A stretch of 64,000 bases of DNA, taken from NCBI RefSeq assembly GCF_000219625.1, contig NC_018218.1, forward strand, positions 2,542,001 through 2,606,000, in the 5' to 3' direction. A program made the position numbers and the translations under genes. The first letter of the stretch is position 1. Each line of letters begins with the position of its first letter. Shown here one piece after another: positions 20,625 to 31,475 of this stretch. This DNA is from Zymoseptoria tritici IPO323 (taxonomy: Eukaryota; Ascomycota; Dothideomycetes; Mycosphaerellales; Mycosphaerellaceae). The notes under the pieces were generated by a model, which was not told the DNA's origin, ran no database searches, and worked only from the letters and a program-made list of their open reading frames with translations.

Positions 20625-21211
20625 CGGCCTGAACTGGATGACCGCTCCACAGTCATCACGCGTCGGTAGCTTCAACCACGCGCCATCGCATTGGCAACAG
20701 TCGAAGCTCTCTCACGAGAAGAACGGGACTCATCGCTGAGGACGCATGACTGCAGCTTCGATTGCCAAGAGTAGTGCACGTGGCCACCTCCGTCAGGTCT
20801 ACTGATAGGACGATACATGCGGTGGAGCTATAGTTGCGCTGCTAGAAGCCGGACATCACTTTCTGACGCATGCAGCCAGCTTACATACAGCTGACTGCAC
20901 ACTTCCGACGCCGGCAGACGCCTCAAAACGCGGGGCGCCAGAGGCATTGGACATGATCCACATTCACAGAGGCATCCTGCAATGATCTACTACTGCATTG
21001 TTCCCACTACATTGCCAAGGCAGAGAGGTTGAATGCGCGAACCACGCGGACTGGCATCGGCTCCCCAACGACCGCGGGGCTCGCATAGGACTACTGTTGC
21101 TGGAAGAGCATGCGTCCACTGTCGTCGATATATAAGACCGCCATGCATTGCCATCGCAACGCGCCGACCACCACGCTCCCAACACTGCATAACGTCCTAT
21201 AGACGACGAAC
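20625..21211. other. Intergenic, NSE3 to isochorismatase-like gene
   Basis: No gene recognised. The right part is the promoter of the isochorismatase-like gene, with a TATA-like element annotated separately. Confidence 0.5.
21129..21136 (+). promoter_or_regulatory. TATA-like box of the isochorismatase-like gene
   Basis: TATATAAG lies about 80 bp before the ATG at 21212, a normal distance for a TATA box with a short leader. It is one of the few clear TATA matches in the window, which suits an inducible gene. Confidence 0.45.
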
Positions 21212-22061
21212 ATGATTCTCACCACACTGCTCGCTCTGGCTGGCTTGTTCAGCCATTGTGCTGCTGACGGTCAGTAGCAAACGTACTTGGCTTAGCAATT
21301 TAGATTCACTCACATCGTCTCTGACACAGCCTTCCCATTTGAACGTCTCGAGAAGAACGACTCCATGCTTCTGATCCTGGACCTGCAGGACGGTCTATAC
21401 AGTCTCGCGCGGGACTTCGATCCAACGCTCTACTACAATGCCATCATAGCCCATTCGGCAATCGGCAAGCTTTTTGACATTCCCGTCGTGATGACCACGT
21501 CGGCTCAATCCGGACCCAATGGACCTCTGCCAAAGGAGATTCTGGACATGTACCCTGATGCTCCTTTAATTCAGCGACAAGGCGAAGTCGATGCCTGGGA
21601 CAATGCTGAGTTCCGAGCTGCCATTCGGGCTACCGGCAAGAACCAAATCATCATGGCCGGCATTGTGACGGATGTCTGTAAGTGCTGACAGGAACGTCTA
21701 GTAGCGAAGCGAAGACCCAAGAGCTAAAAGCGATCCAACAGGCACCACCTTCCTCGCTCTGTCCCTTCGTGCCGAAGGCTACAGCGTCTGGGCCAATGTC
21801 GAAGCTTCCGGCACCACGACTGAGTTCATCCGAGACGTATCAAACGATCGCATGGCCAGGGCCGGCGTGCAGATGGTATCGCTTTTCAGTGTAGTCTGCG
21901 ATTTGATGCGAGACTGGCGGAACACGCCAGGCGCCGCTGTCATCATCCCTTGGCTGGCGAAGTACTATCCTGCATATGGCATATTGGCCCAGGCTCATGG
22001 TGGTGCGATTCTGAACGGGACAATCATAGAAGGGGAGGCGGTACTGCTGCCTGAATTCTGA
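21212..22061 (+). CDS. Isochorismatase-family cysteine hydrolase with signal peptide (YcaC-like)
   Basis: Three exons: 21212-21269, 21330-21677 and 21742-22061, 241 residues. The first 18-19 residues, MILTTLLALAGLFSHCAA, look like a cleavable signal peptide. The mature part follows the isochorismatase/nicotinamidase fold: MLLILDLQDGLYSL (catalytic Asp), VVMTTSAQSGPNGPLPKEI, DAWDNAEFRAAI, and IIMAGIVTDVCTTFLALSL (catalytic Cys after VTDV). The arrangement resembles the YcaC subgroup, whose substrates are mostly unknown; these are not necessarily true isochorismatases. The signal peptide suggests export, which is unusual for the family. The signal-peptide end is encoded across the first intron, so a wrong gene model would lose it. 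Confidence 0.85.
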
Positions 22062-22562
22062 GCTGAAGAGAATACATCGCCTTTGCGTCCGATGGGATCC
22101 GAGACCGTCGTCCGTTTTGCGAGTTATCGAGTATTCATATGCTGTCATGCTGTTCAAATTGTTGTTCGTTGTTGTGCTCAAGGTCAACGTGAAACGTGGG
22201 AGAAGTCAGAAGACAGCTCAGCCTCGTGGCCGGTGGTGGGGCTAAAGGGTCCGATCGTCGCCAGGCATGGCGTCCTGGGCCATTCGTAACTTCGACACAC
22301 TGTGATTCTCAGATCACCAAGTGTCTTTGGAGATCAGGCAGCATCGCTTTCCTCGTTAGACCGTTGGAAATGATATAGAGACTTGTTTTTCCGTTGCATT
22401 GCCTCTCCTGCATTTTACATCGATCGCCTTGCCAATCATCAACACCCTCGACGGTCCTGCCATGCCGTGAGCTTTGAGACTCGAAGAGCCAGCAAACATT
22501 CGCTGCTATCTGGCCTCCACACCCGGCGACCGTCCACCCGATCCCTCGACTCCCTGCCGATC
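22062..22562. other. Intergenic, promoter of the kinase gene
   Basis: About 500 bp. The kinase frame is open back to 22383 but has no ATG before 22563; no other gene seen. Confidence 0.5.
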
Positions 22563-25500
22563 ATGTCGAACCAACCACCGGGGACCTTTCTGCCCAACAC
22601 GAAAGTCACAGTGGGCAGCCATAAGGTCTACATTGTGAAATATCTCTCGGAGGGAGGATTCGCCCATGTCTATGTGGTTCGCGTCCCGCGCGATAACGGA
22701 AAAGATGAGATCGCAGTGCTCAAGCGGGTGGCCGTGCCGGATAAAGAGCATCTGGCCAACATGCGGACGGAGGTGGAGACCATGAAGAAACTGAAGGGAC
22801 ACTCGCGTGTGGTGACATACTACGACAGTCACGCCAGCCAGCTGAAAGGCGGAGGCTACGAGGTGTTTCTACTCATGGAGTACTGTAGTGGCGGTGGTCT
22901 GATTGACTTTATGAACACCCGACTACAGCACCGCCTGACTGAGCCGGAGATCCTCAAGATCTTTGGAGATGTTGCTGAAGGGGTTGCCTGCATGCACTAT
23001 CTCAAACCGCCGTTACTGCACAGAGATCTCAAGGTTGAGAATGTCCTCATTGCAAAGGCTCCTGCAGGGGGCACTCCCACGTACAAGCTCTGCGACTTTG
23101 GCAGCACAGCTCCCCCAAGACCTGCCGCCAGGACCGCCGAGGAGGGACGGCTGATCGAGGAAGATGTCCAGAAGCATACCACGATGCAATATCGGAGTCC
23201 CGAAATGATCGACGTATGGAGGAAACAGCCAATCGACGAGAAGGCGGACATCTGGGCGTTGGGAGTCCTGCTCTACAAGTTGTGCTATTATACGACGCCT
23301 TTTGAGGATGTCGGGCAGATGGCGATTCTGAACGCGAGCTTCAAATATCCAAGCCACCCCATGTTCTCGGAACGATTGAAGAAATTGATAGGGGCAATGC
23401 TGAAGGAGGATCCTCGTAACAGACCCAATATATACCAGGTCATCAAGGAGTCATGCAGCATGCGTGGGACAACAGTGCCGATCAAAGACATTTATGCTGG
23501 AAGGACACAGTCTGAAGCGCGGAAGAATGAAACACTGCCCTCTCCGGAGCCCATATCTTCTCCCCCGATCGGACTGCAAAAGGTTGCACCACAAGTGCAA
23601 GTTCAATCCATTCCAGATATTGCGCCTATGCGGAGAGGCAGACCCGCGTCTACTGCACAGCCTTCCACCGCACCAGAGCCTGCTTCGTCGCCAGTACGAG
23701 GCGATCCGTTCGCTGCACTGGATTCGAAGAACTATGAGGTGCGTGCTGGAGCGATCGACGAGCTGTCGACAAAGTTTCCATCCCTGGACGAGTTCTCCAT
23801 AGCCCTTGATGGAGGAAAATTCGCATTCACATCGCCTCAGCCGACGCAAGGAAAGACTGAGCCCGGAAAGACAAACTTGAGTGAGCGTGTAACAATGGCG
23901 CTGGCCGATGAGGTCTTTTCAAGTACTCAACCAGCGAAAAGTGCACCCAAGGCTCAATTGTCTCGTCCGGCGGCCACAACACAAAGCCCACAGCTCAAGC
24001 CTATGATGTCAACAGGTGTACAAGTGGACCGGGTTGGCGCTTCATCACACCAGCCGTCCGCCATCCGACCGGGTGCGCCTTACAGATCGACGGCTGTTGG
24101 CTCTTCGCCTCCGCCCACGGGCAGGAAGCCGTTGGACATCAACAATCGGCCCATCTGGAGAGTGGCCGACCATGTTCGCTCGGAAAGTCAGCCGAGAGCA
24201 TTGGGAACGAGCGCCTCGGCCTCTGCCCTGCTTTCACCCAGCATGCCGCCTCCAAAACGTCCGGGCATGCTCGACAGTCATCGATCCAAATCTCAAACCA
24301 ACACCCTGCAGGCTCCTCCTGCGTCCAACTCATCTCGACCATCTCTTGAAGGTGGTCGACCCTCGCATGACGGAAGTGCCGAAACAAACATGGCCCGTAC
24401 TCACTCGCTGAATGCGAGATCCCGGCCTTCGAGCATGTATGTCGATTCCGACATGGATTATCTGCGAGATCAAGAACAGTCACGATCACGACCCTCTTTG
24501 GAGATTCGAAGACACAGTCGTCAAGCTTCCCATAGTCGACAGGCATCTCAGACTCGAGCCAGCCCACCCGACGACAGCACCATCGTGGGCGATATGGATT
24601 ATTTGCGCAATTCCGAGGACAGCGGTGCGAAACCCGGTCATCACAAAGCGCGAGCGAGCTTGAGCGGCATTGGAAAGAGCATAGGTGGACGTTTCAGTGG
24701 TGCCTTCAAGCGCTTTGAGCGTACTCCCTCGTTTGAGAACCACCGAGGACCTCGCACACCCGAAGAGCGTGCAACAAATGAGGAGCCACAGCTGCTGTCG
24801 CCGATCACCGGCTCCGAAACGACTAAGAGTCGACACTCCGACGCCGAGGAAGAGACAGAAGACATCCCAATCGAAGTCAAGCGCGAGCTCGAACGCCAGC
24901 GCGCGACTCAAGAAGAGCGTCGCGTTGCCGAAGCCGCAGCCGAGTACCGCGCTCGAGTCGCCGCTCAAGGTACAGGTAGCATGCCTCCACCCAGCCGAGC
25001 CAGCACCATCCAGAAACGAGTTCAAAACCTCCTGGACGAAGGCAGACAATCTCCCGGCCCTCGCAAGACAGCCGAGGGCTATGGTCGCTACACCGATACC
25101 CCGGCCTCCTCTTCTACCGAAGCGCTCGAAGCCCGTCCGACATCACGACCCATGGTGGCCAACAGTAACAGCGGCAACAACCCGCCCATTATATCTCCGA
25201 AGCCGATGCTGGCGTCCAACAACCCTTATCCGAAACATCGTCCGCAACAACAACCCTCCCCTCTACCGTCTCCTGCATTCCAACAGCAGCAGCAACCTTC
25301 CGCGTCCTCTGCCTCCGCGCCCTCTGACCCCGCCCTTCTCCAACGCAACGCCTCCCGTCCCTCTGCACCTCCCAAACCGAAAGCTTTCCGAACTGGAGGG
25401 CCCGTACAATGGCCTCCCGCCCAGCCAGCGCAGGACGATGACACCGCTGCACCACCAGCTCAGCCACCTCGGCCGTCCGGCGGCGGCGGCGGCTTAGCGG

Positions 25501-25766
25501 CTCTCTTAGCGAAAGATCTCGAAGGCGTACCAGATTATCCTCCTCGCACGTCGTCAAAGAGCGCTACTACAGGTGATGGAGGTGGTGGTAGTGGTATGGC
25601 GGCCGTGACGAAGACGACTTCAGTGCCGACGTCACGACAGCAACGGTTAGGCGAGGGAGAAGGTGACGAGTTGGAGAGTTTCAGTAAGCGGTATCCCACG
25701 CTCAGTGGTATTGAGATGGTGGAGAGGGAGATTGACGGTAGAGGACGGACGTCAAAGGAGGTGTAG
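22563..25766 (+). CDS. Ark1/Prk1-family (NAK) serine/threonine protein kinase
   Basis: 1067 residues, no intron; first ATG at 22563. The kinase domain fills about residues 20-310: GSHKVYIVKYLSEGGFAHVY (glycine loop), AVLKRV (ATP-binding Lys), LLMEYCSGGGLIDFM, HRDLKVENVL (catalytic loop), CDFGST, TTMQYRSPEM and DEKADIWALGVLLYKL. These match the NAK group (Ark1, Prk1, Akl1, AAK1), which phosphorylates endocytic adaptors and regulates cortical actin patches. The remaining 750 residues are disordered, rich in Ser, Pro and Arg. They include two similar DSDMDYLRDQEQSRSRPSL / DMDYLRNSEDSG segments, polyproline stretches (PPAQPPRPSG) and a short poly-Gln, and probably bind SH3 proteins. Confidence 0.92.
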   Translation: MSNQPPGTFLPNTKVTVGSHKVYIVKYLSEGGFAHVYVVRVPRDNGKDEIAVLKRVAVPDKEHLANMRTEVETMKKLKGHSRVVTYYDSHASQLKGGGYEVFLLMEYCSGGGLIDFMNTRLQHRLTEPEILKIFGDVAEGVACMHYLKPPLLHRDLKVENVLIAKAPAGGTPTYKLCDFGSTAPPRPAARTAEEGRLIEEDVQKHTTMQYRSPEMIDVWRKQPIDEKADIWALGVLLYKLCYYTTPFEDVGQMAILNASFKYPSHPMFSERLKKLIGAMLKEDPRNRPNIYQVIKESCSMRGTTVPIKDIYAGRTQSEARKNETLPSPEPISSPPIGLQKVAPQVQVQSIPDIAPMRRGRPASTAQPSTAPEPASSPVRGDPFAALDSKNYEVRAGAIDELSTKFPSLDEFSIALDGGKFAFTSPQPTQGKTEPGKTNLSERVTMALADEVFSSTQPAKSAPKAQLSRPAATTQSPQLKPMMSTGVQVDRVGASSHQPSAIRPGAPYRSTAVGSSPPPTGRKPLDINNRPIWRVADHVRSESQPRALGTSASASALLSPSMPPPKRPGMLDSHRSKSQTNTLQAPPASNSSRPSLEGGRPSHDGSAETNMARTHSLNARSRPSSMYVDSDMDYLRDQEQSRSRPSLEIRRHSRQASHSRQASQTRASPPDDSTIVGDMDYLRNSEDSGAKPGHHKARASLSGIGKSIGGRFSGAFKRFERTPSFENHRGPRTPEERATNEEPQLLSPITGSETTKSRHSDAEEETEDIPIEVKRELERQRATQEERRVAEAAAEYRARVAAQGTGSMPPPSRASTIQKRVQNLLDEGRQSPGPRKTAEGYGRYTDTPASSSTEALEARPTSRPMVANSNSGNNPPIISPKPMLASNNPYPKHRPQQQPSPLPSPAFQQQQQPSASSASAPSDPALLQRNASRPSAPPKPKAFRTGGPVQWPPAQPAQDDDTAAPPAQPPRPSGGGGGLAALLAKDLEGVPDYPPRTSSKSATTGDGGGGSGMAAVTKTTSVPTSRQQRLGEGEGDELESFSKRYPTLSGIEMVEREIDGRGRTSKEV

Positions 25767-26425
25767 TCTGATCTTTGTATAAAGGAAAAGCCATTGGATG
25801 TGTCGCATGATGTTCTTATCTATCTCGGGTAGTCACAGATCTGGTAAAGACGTAGATATCATGAATCAGTCAGGAGACATGCTGCGATTGCGCGTCGCGG
25901 ATTTCCCCGTGTTGCATATCATCCATCATTCGATAGATAGTTTTTTCTTTCGAGATCCAATGCCTCTGCGTGATGCATTTCCGCGTATGAATTGGAGGAA
26001 AAGCCTACTACAGGGATGCTCCCAAGCAACGCTGTGACTTCCAACACAAAACACCGCCCCGATTTGTTCGGCCGTTTCGCATTCGAAGCCCGCTGCGAAG
26101 ATCGCCAAGCTCATATCGCCATGATCGAAATTTGGCCTATGCTCGACTCTCCGAGCTGAGAACGAGGATCTGCCCGTTGCGAACGCTTTTTGAGATGGCG
26201 CTCGTTCCAGCAGCGGGATATGAGCTTTCGTGATGATCTCGGTCTCCTCGCAACAAGCCATCAGGTACTCGTAGAAGAGGTGCGGGATCTCAGAACCAGC
26301 TACTACGCACCTCGCGCAAGGCAGGAGACTCGGCCTCGCGGCTCTCCCGGGAATGAACAGTGATGGTCCGAAGTCATACCTCAAGATGCCGACCGAGTCA
26401 CTGTGAGGACGGCGCTATGGCTATT
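25767..26425. other. Convergent intergenic region, kinase and MED31
   Basis: 3' UTRs of both genes. A 152-codon minus-strand ORF (25926-26384) occurs here but has no recognisable motif and is listed among rejected items. Confidence 0.45.
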
Positions 26426-27083
26426 TCACGACCCGGAAATGCTCGCCTCGAAACCCTCCTGCACCATCCGATTCACGACTTCGGGAATGATGATGTCTTT
26501 CCGGAAGCGTTCTTCTTGGAGCAATTCGAGGGCGCGGATCGTTGGACCTGGGTATCTGGAAGATGATCAGTTTTCAAGGCATTTCTTCAGGGTTTGGAAT
26601 GGATGACGCACTGCAGATATCGGAGATATTTGGGCTCGCGGAAGTATTGAAGGTAATTGAGGTAGGCGATGAATTCGGGTTTGTCGAGGAGTTTTTGGGT
26701 GGCGAGGTGTTGGAGATAGAGAGGATTGGAGAGCATCTGGACGAACTGGGAGGGGTTGGTGTTAGTATATTGGCTTTCGAGCGTAGATGTGAAGATAGAT
26801 GCATCCAAGGCTGAACAGAGAGGGATGTGGCGTATTCGTGGACGACGTTACAAATCGATGGCAGCGGTCTCGACCGGCCAAGGAACAAAGATGAAGGATG
26901 TGGTGGCATTGAGATCGTCCATTTGAGATGTGATGTTGCGTGCATTGGGCGACGCTGGAAATGAGTCTGGACTGGAGCGGTTCTTACTTCGAGCTCGAGA
27001 TCGAAGCGATCATGGCCGCCATACTGGATGGATGGCTGATTCGCGGTTGACGCTGTTTGCGCCGTCGACTTCTCTTCGGACAT
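26426..27083 (-). CDS. Mediator complex subunit 31 (Med31/Soh1)
   Basis: Three exons on the minus strand: 26988-27083, 26612-26745 and 26426-26555, 119 residues. The first intron is 242 nt, long for this window, and has a perfect TACTAAC branch site before the CCCAG acceptor; the second is 56 nt. The protein reads [67 protein letters not shown], then [13 protein letters not shown], which is the Med31 core with its YL and YPG...LLQ motifs. It belongs to the middle module of Mediator in RNA polymerase II transcription. An in-frame ATG 19 codons upstream (27140) could give a longer N-terminus; I prefer 27083. Confidence 0.92.
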
Positions 27084-28031
27084 GATGTTGGGTAGTGATG
27101 TTGTTGTGTGATTGTCACAAGACAAGACGGCGGTGCTCATTCACTTCGGGCAGTGGTGTCTTAGGTTCTTTTTGAGGCTAGAATTGATGTGGTAATCACA
27201 CACTACGCGTCGATCCCGACGTTCTCCCTTGGCAGAGTAACCAGAGTTCGGTTCCTTCTGGTCCCTGGATCAGTGGCTGGCCGAGGGGCACGTTGATGAG
27301 ATTAAAGTGCTCAATCTCAACATGCCTCTCGTATGTGAATGAAAGAGGATGAAGGGTGCAGCAGAGAGTGTATAATTCAAAATGATGCACAACAACCCTG
27401 GTCCATATCCAATATTCCCCCACGGCCACATCCCCGCTCCATCTGCACCTGATCTTCTCCTCTCATCAGGGATCCGCAAACCCTTGGCGATCATGTGTGA
27501 TGGCTGCTTCTAAAATCTACTTTCGGCCACTCACCATGCCAGATCTACGCCTCGAAAAGGAGGGGAAGGCAGAAAGGAGACTTTTCGAGTTCACTCTTGG
27601 TATGAAAGGGATGGGCCCGAGTAGACCATCTCAAGAGATCGCATTCTCATCAGGTCACGTTGGGTTGTTGGAGATTCGGACCAGGTCACAGGGGATATTG
27701 ATAAATGAGCCCAAGGGCACTACTTATTACCTACAGTCTACGGAGGCCAGACCATCGGTTGCCCGACCCATGTCTTGCTTGTCCTCGTCGATCGTGACTC
27801 TCTCCCACCCACCCTCCTCCCTCCTTCCACCGACATCTTCACCATCATCTGCTGTCCTCCCCACTCGCCCATTGTTTGCCCAAGGTATTCACGAATCACC
27901 AACACGCTTCGTCGCAAAGCGCCAAGCAGCTTGAATCCCGGCAGCGGTCGAGAATTCCGCGCTCGTCTGCCGTGAGATCGACGAGAGAGTCGACCGGCAT
28001 CTTCGGCGGAGAAGGAATCTCAATCCGCGCG

Positions 28032-28048
28032 CTCTCTCTCTCTCTCTC
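28032..28048. repeat. CT dinucleotide run in the PAL1 leader
   Basis: About eight CT dinucleotides in the region before the PAL1 ATG; pyrimidine tracts are common near transcription starts in filamentous fungi. Confidence 0.7.
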
Positions 28049-28086
28049 AAGTCGCACCGCAGCCCAGCCCAGCCGAGCAGCAGCAG

Positions 28087-28113
28087 GCACCGCACGCACC
28101 GCACGCACCGCAC
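28087..28113. repeat. Three 9-bp tandem units (gcaccgcac) in the PAL1 leader
   Basis: The unit gcaccgcac occurs three times in direct succession, followed by a short caa-rich stretch. No function is evident. Confidence 0.7.
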
Positions 28114-28278
28114 AACAACAACAATCCTCCTCTCCTCTCACTCGCATCCTCGCTGCCACCACACGACCACCCTCACCACCGCTCGCGACTGCATTTCACC
28201 CAACCGGCATCCCCACTACGAAACATACCTCTACACACCACAGACATACCACCTCCAATCAATCCGCCTCCCGCCGCC

Positions 28279-30298
28279 ATGGCCTTCCTCGCCGATCCCC
28301 CGGTACAAGGTATGATGACGCTCCTCCATCCGTCCTTCTGCAGATGCCGCGCGCGCGAACCCCTGTGTTTCCACATGCCATGTTCTCTGCTCGTGTTGCT
28401 GACATGCTATTTCTCTCTCATCACAGACCGCCGCCCTTCTCCCGTTGGCTTATCTATGAATTTCTCCTCCAACAATCCTTTCCGCAATCGCGCGACATCG
28501 CCTCTTCCTCTTCCACGCAGCGCCAGTCCGCACCAATCCACCTTCCCGCAGCGACCGTTACAGCCATCACAACGGCCCATGTCGCGCAATCCCTTTTTCG
28601 ATCCGAGCGAGCCTGAACGGGCGCCGCCTCGTAACAAGAGCGTGGTAGCCAACAACTTTGCCGGTCCCGACGACATCTTCGTACGTACACCCTCTGCTGA
28701 GCGCTGAGCGCTGAGCTTATCGCTTCCCCTGCCTTATCCGCGGCTTGTGTAACACCAGGAGACAAATTCTGCTCGCGGCTTCCCGGCAACGTTCCCTCGT
28801 CGCACACGCGTCAACACGACCAGATGGATCGCTTCCACCAGTTTTGCAAGCTATTTGCTGACTTTCCCACTCTACAGAGCGAGCTATCTCTTCTGGACAG
28901 AGCCAACACGAATGGTGAGATCCTCACGTGAGCCAATCAGCCAATACGAGCAAACGCTGATGATCCATCGCAGAAGCAGTCCCACGTTCGATGATTGACG
29001 CACCACCCTCTATGCCTTCGAGGCCGCCTCCAAACCAGCGTCCAGCCGAGATGATGCCGCGCGATCAACTACGCGGTCTGCCGCGAGGACCAGACAGCCC
29101 GCAAAAGCGTGAGCACAGACCCAGGAGAGCTTCAGAGTCGTCTATCATTCTGGAAAAGGAGAGACGACCGCGCATGGATCGTGACAGGATGGAGAATCGT
29201 GAGCGCACTGCATCAGAAGAGGCGAGACGACGAGAGAGGCGAAAAGAGCGCGAGGAGCGCCATCGGAGGGAGAAAGAGAAGGTGCGCGCTGGAGGTGGAG
29301 GAGACAAGAGGCATAGAAAGCCTCAGGGATTGGACATTATTGATAAGCTGGACGTGACGGGTGTCTACGGACTTGGACGTGAGTTTGTGGATATCTCGTG
29401 GTGAGCAATCGACCGCGACTGACGACAAATAGATTTCCATCACGATGGACCTTTCGATGCTTGCAATCCTCACCGCAATGCAAAGCGCGACCGTCGAGCA
29501 CCAATGCAGGCGTTCCCTGCTGGCTCTGCGAACATGGCTCTAGGCGGTGCCGGTCCCGTCTCTTCACGACTTGACCTCGACAAGTTCCACGGCCGTGGCG
29601 AGGAGAGCTTCATGGAGTTTTCCGCAACCAAAAAGGTGGATACCACTGTTGTGGACCCGACTATGCGCATAGAGCCCGTTCACGGCGAAGAGTCCTACGG
29701 TCTGGGCACATCCACGTTCCTCGACGGAGCACCGGCAAGCAGAAATGCCCTTCAGCGACGAGTATCCGAGGATCCCGCCGTCCAGCAGCAAGCTTCGGGT
29801 CTCTCCAGGAAGAAATCCATCGCACAGCGCTTCCGCGGCATGTCCAGCGCTCGCCGCAACGGATCAGGAGAAACCCGCAGTCCCGAGGCACGATATTTGC
29901 AGGACCAAGACAGAAGCACCAGCCCACCGAACGGTTCGAAAGCCATCAGCGCCGGTGGACCTGTGCGAGCGCGCTACAATAAGGAAAACGAAGTTAACCC
30001 CTTCGACAATGACTATGAAGCTGCGTTCGAGAAGAAGGGCACTCAAATCCGCATCGCTGAGCAAGAGCGACCATCTGCCAGCCGACCGCGCGCAGGCAGC
30101 AACCCGAATGCTGCGCTGGGTTTGACGAGGAGCCAGACTTCGGACGCCGGCTTCCCTACTGTTAAGGATAGGACTCGCAGCAGTGGTGAGGACGACCACG
30201 AGCGTGAACGTCAGGCTTCCGCGGGTGGAGGGGGATTCTTGAACCGGATGAAGTCGTTGAAGGGCAGAGGACCGAGACGACCGAGGAACGAGGCTTAA
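28279..30298 (+). CDS. Pal1 family cell-morphology protein
   Basis: Five exons inferred: 28279-28309, 28427-28680, 28878-28914, 28974-29378 and 29433-30298, 530 residues. The start has a near-ideal context (gccgccATGg). The diagnostic block spans exons 4-5: GLDIIDKLDVTGVYGLG, HFHHDGPFDACNPHRN, then RRAPMQAFPAGSANMALGG, with the HHDGPFDAC core of Pal1. N-terminal to it are an NPF tripeptide (SSNNPFRN), which may bind EH domains, and a long Arg/Glu helical region. The C-terminus is basic and Ser-rich with ENEVNPFDNDYE. Fission yeast Pal1 is a cortical protein needed for cylindrical shape, and budding yeast relatives act early in endocytosis. The 37-nt third exon is inferred from frame and from conserved order, so it is the least certain part. 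Confidence 0.85.
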
Positions 30299-30920
30299 TT
30301 TCATTGAGTTGAAGAGACGTCCGAACAGATTGAAAAGTTGACTGACCTGTCCCGGGACGGAGAAAGTTGGACGATGTCGGAAGGAGGCTTGATTTTTTGA
30401 AGGAGCAGGAGTGCACGCTTTTAGGCGTATGTCTTCTCCTTGCTTGAGATTTGGAATTGTTCTCTTCTGCATTTGCTTCAGAGACATGGCGCGCTGCATG
30501 AACTTCCGTGCAGGCACCGATTAAGGATCACCAAACCAATAAATTTCTTGAACTGAAGAAGTGGCAGTGGCCTGTTCTCCTATTTTGCATGAATCGTCCG
30601 AGTACTTGACTCTCTCCGCTCTAGAATACGTCTAGCATATATGAAACGAACCTCTTGCAATATGCTGTCAGATCAACCTTTTTCATCGTCAAATTGTGGG
30701 TATCATTCAATAGCCTTGAACCCGAACTCCCCAGAACTCCATTGCCCATTGCCCATGCCGCTTCCAAATGCACTGATGCTTACCGCACGCACGCCGTTCC
30801 CCCCTCGACATCGTCTTTTCCCACCACCGCCTCTGCATCCGAAGGAGAGCCCGGCATTCCCACCGCCGTTCTCTATCCTGCTGTAGCAGTCCAACGCACC
30901 CCCCATTGGGAGAATCGAAT
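30299..30920. other. Convergent intergenic region, PAL1 and RPC11
   Basis: 3' UTRs of both genes; no gene recognised. Confidence 0.5.
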
Positions 30921-31475
30921 CTAATTCTCCCGCCATTCCCGCGTACACTTGACGCACTTGTAAAAACTCGTCGACGGCTCATCGGCGCTGCGAATCTGCA
31001 CTTGACGGAAATACGCCATGCGGGAATCGCAGCTCTCGGTGGGACATTTCGCTGTTTGAACATCGTCAGTCCATCCATCGCTTAGGAAAAAAAAAAAAAA
31101 AAAAAAAAGACCCTCCAAACCCTTCCAAAACCAAGGGGAAGAAAAAGTCAGGCAAAGGAAGGAAAAAGACTCACCCTCCGTCTTATCCACATTCTTCCAA
31201 CTCTCCGCGCCTCCCAAGATGTCCTCGACGGGTTTCAGCGTCATGGATTTCCGTTCGTAGTATCTTCGGTCGAGGACCATTTGATAAGGACAGGTGCGGC
31301 ATTCGAAGCGGTTTTTGCCGGCGTCGGCGCGGTCGAGAGGCGTGCAGTGTGCGGCCGGGACGGTGGTGATGATGAGGGAGTTGGAGCAGGACGGGCAGAC
31401 TTTTTGGCAGGAGAATGGAAGGTTAGTTTGAGGGTCTTGGTGGTGAAGGAGAGAGGGAGACGGACAGAGGAGCAT
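30921..31475 (-). CDS. RNA polymerase III subunit C11 (RPC11/RPC10, TFIIS-like)
   Basis: Three exons: 31466-31475 (10 nt), 31175-31399 and 30921-31051, 121 residues. The assembled start is MLLFCPSCSNSLIITTV, matching the family start with the first zinc ribbon (CPSC ... FECRTCPYQM). Then come LKPVEDILGGAESWKNVDKT and the second zinc ribbon CPTESC...CVKC, with the RSADEPSTSFYKC motif holding the acidic hairpin (Asp-Glu) that stimulates RNA cleavage as in TFIIS. The subunit supports Pol III termination, reinitiation and transcript cleavage. The first donor is GTCCGT. The second intron holds a 22-base homopolymer. Divergent from the ankyrin gene. Confidence 0.92.
   Translation of the reverse strand: MLLCPSPSLLHHQDPQTNLPFSCQKVCPSCSNSLIITTVPAAHCTPLDRADAGKNRFECRTCPYQMVLDRRYYERKSMTLKPVEDILGGAESWKNVDKTEGESFSFLCLTFSSPWFWKGLEGLFFFFFFFLSDGWTDDVQTAKCPTESCDSRMAYFRQVQIRSADEPSTSFYKCVKCTREWREN
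31087..31108. repeat. 22-bp A/T homopolymer inside an RPC11 intron
   Basis: An uninterrupted run of 22 A on the plus strand, which is T in the transcript of RPC11. It lies upstream of an actgac branch-like site in the second intron. It may act as a splicing pyrimidine tract and is likely to vary in length; the exact count may also suffer from sequencing error. Confidence 0.85.

Larger units (their letters stand above)
27084..28278. other. Divergent promoter region, MED31 and PAL1
   Basis: About 1.2 kb with no conserved ORF. The PAL1 side is pyrimidine-rich, with a CT run at 28032-28048 and three copies of a 9-bp gcaccgcac unit at about 28087-28113, typical of a long fungal 5' leader. Confidence 0.5.

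Noticed and set aside
25926..26384. 152-codon minus-strand ORF between the kinase and MED31
   Set aside because: No recognisable domain, sits in the overlapping 3' region of converging genes and begins inside the 3' end of MED31 territory; likely chance.
28759..28913. Alternative longer third exon in PAL1 using the acceptor at 28757-28758
   Set aside because: It reads a different frame (ETNSARGFPATFPRR) with no resemblance to Pal1 and does not join the next exon as well as the 28878 acceptor, which gives SELSLLDRANTN in frame.
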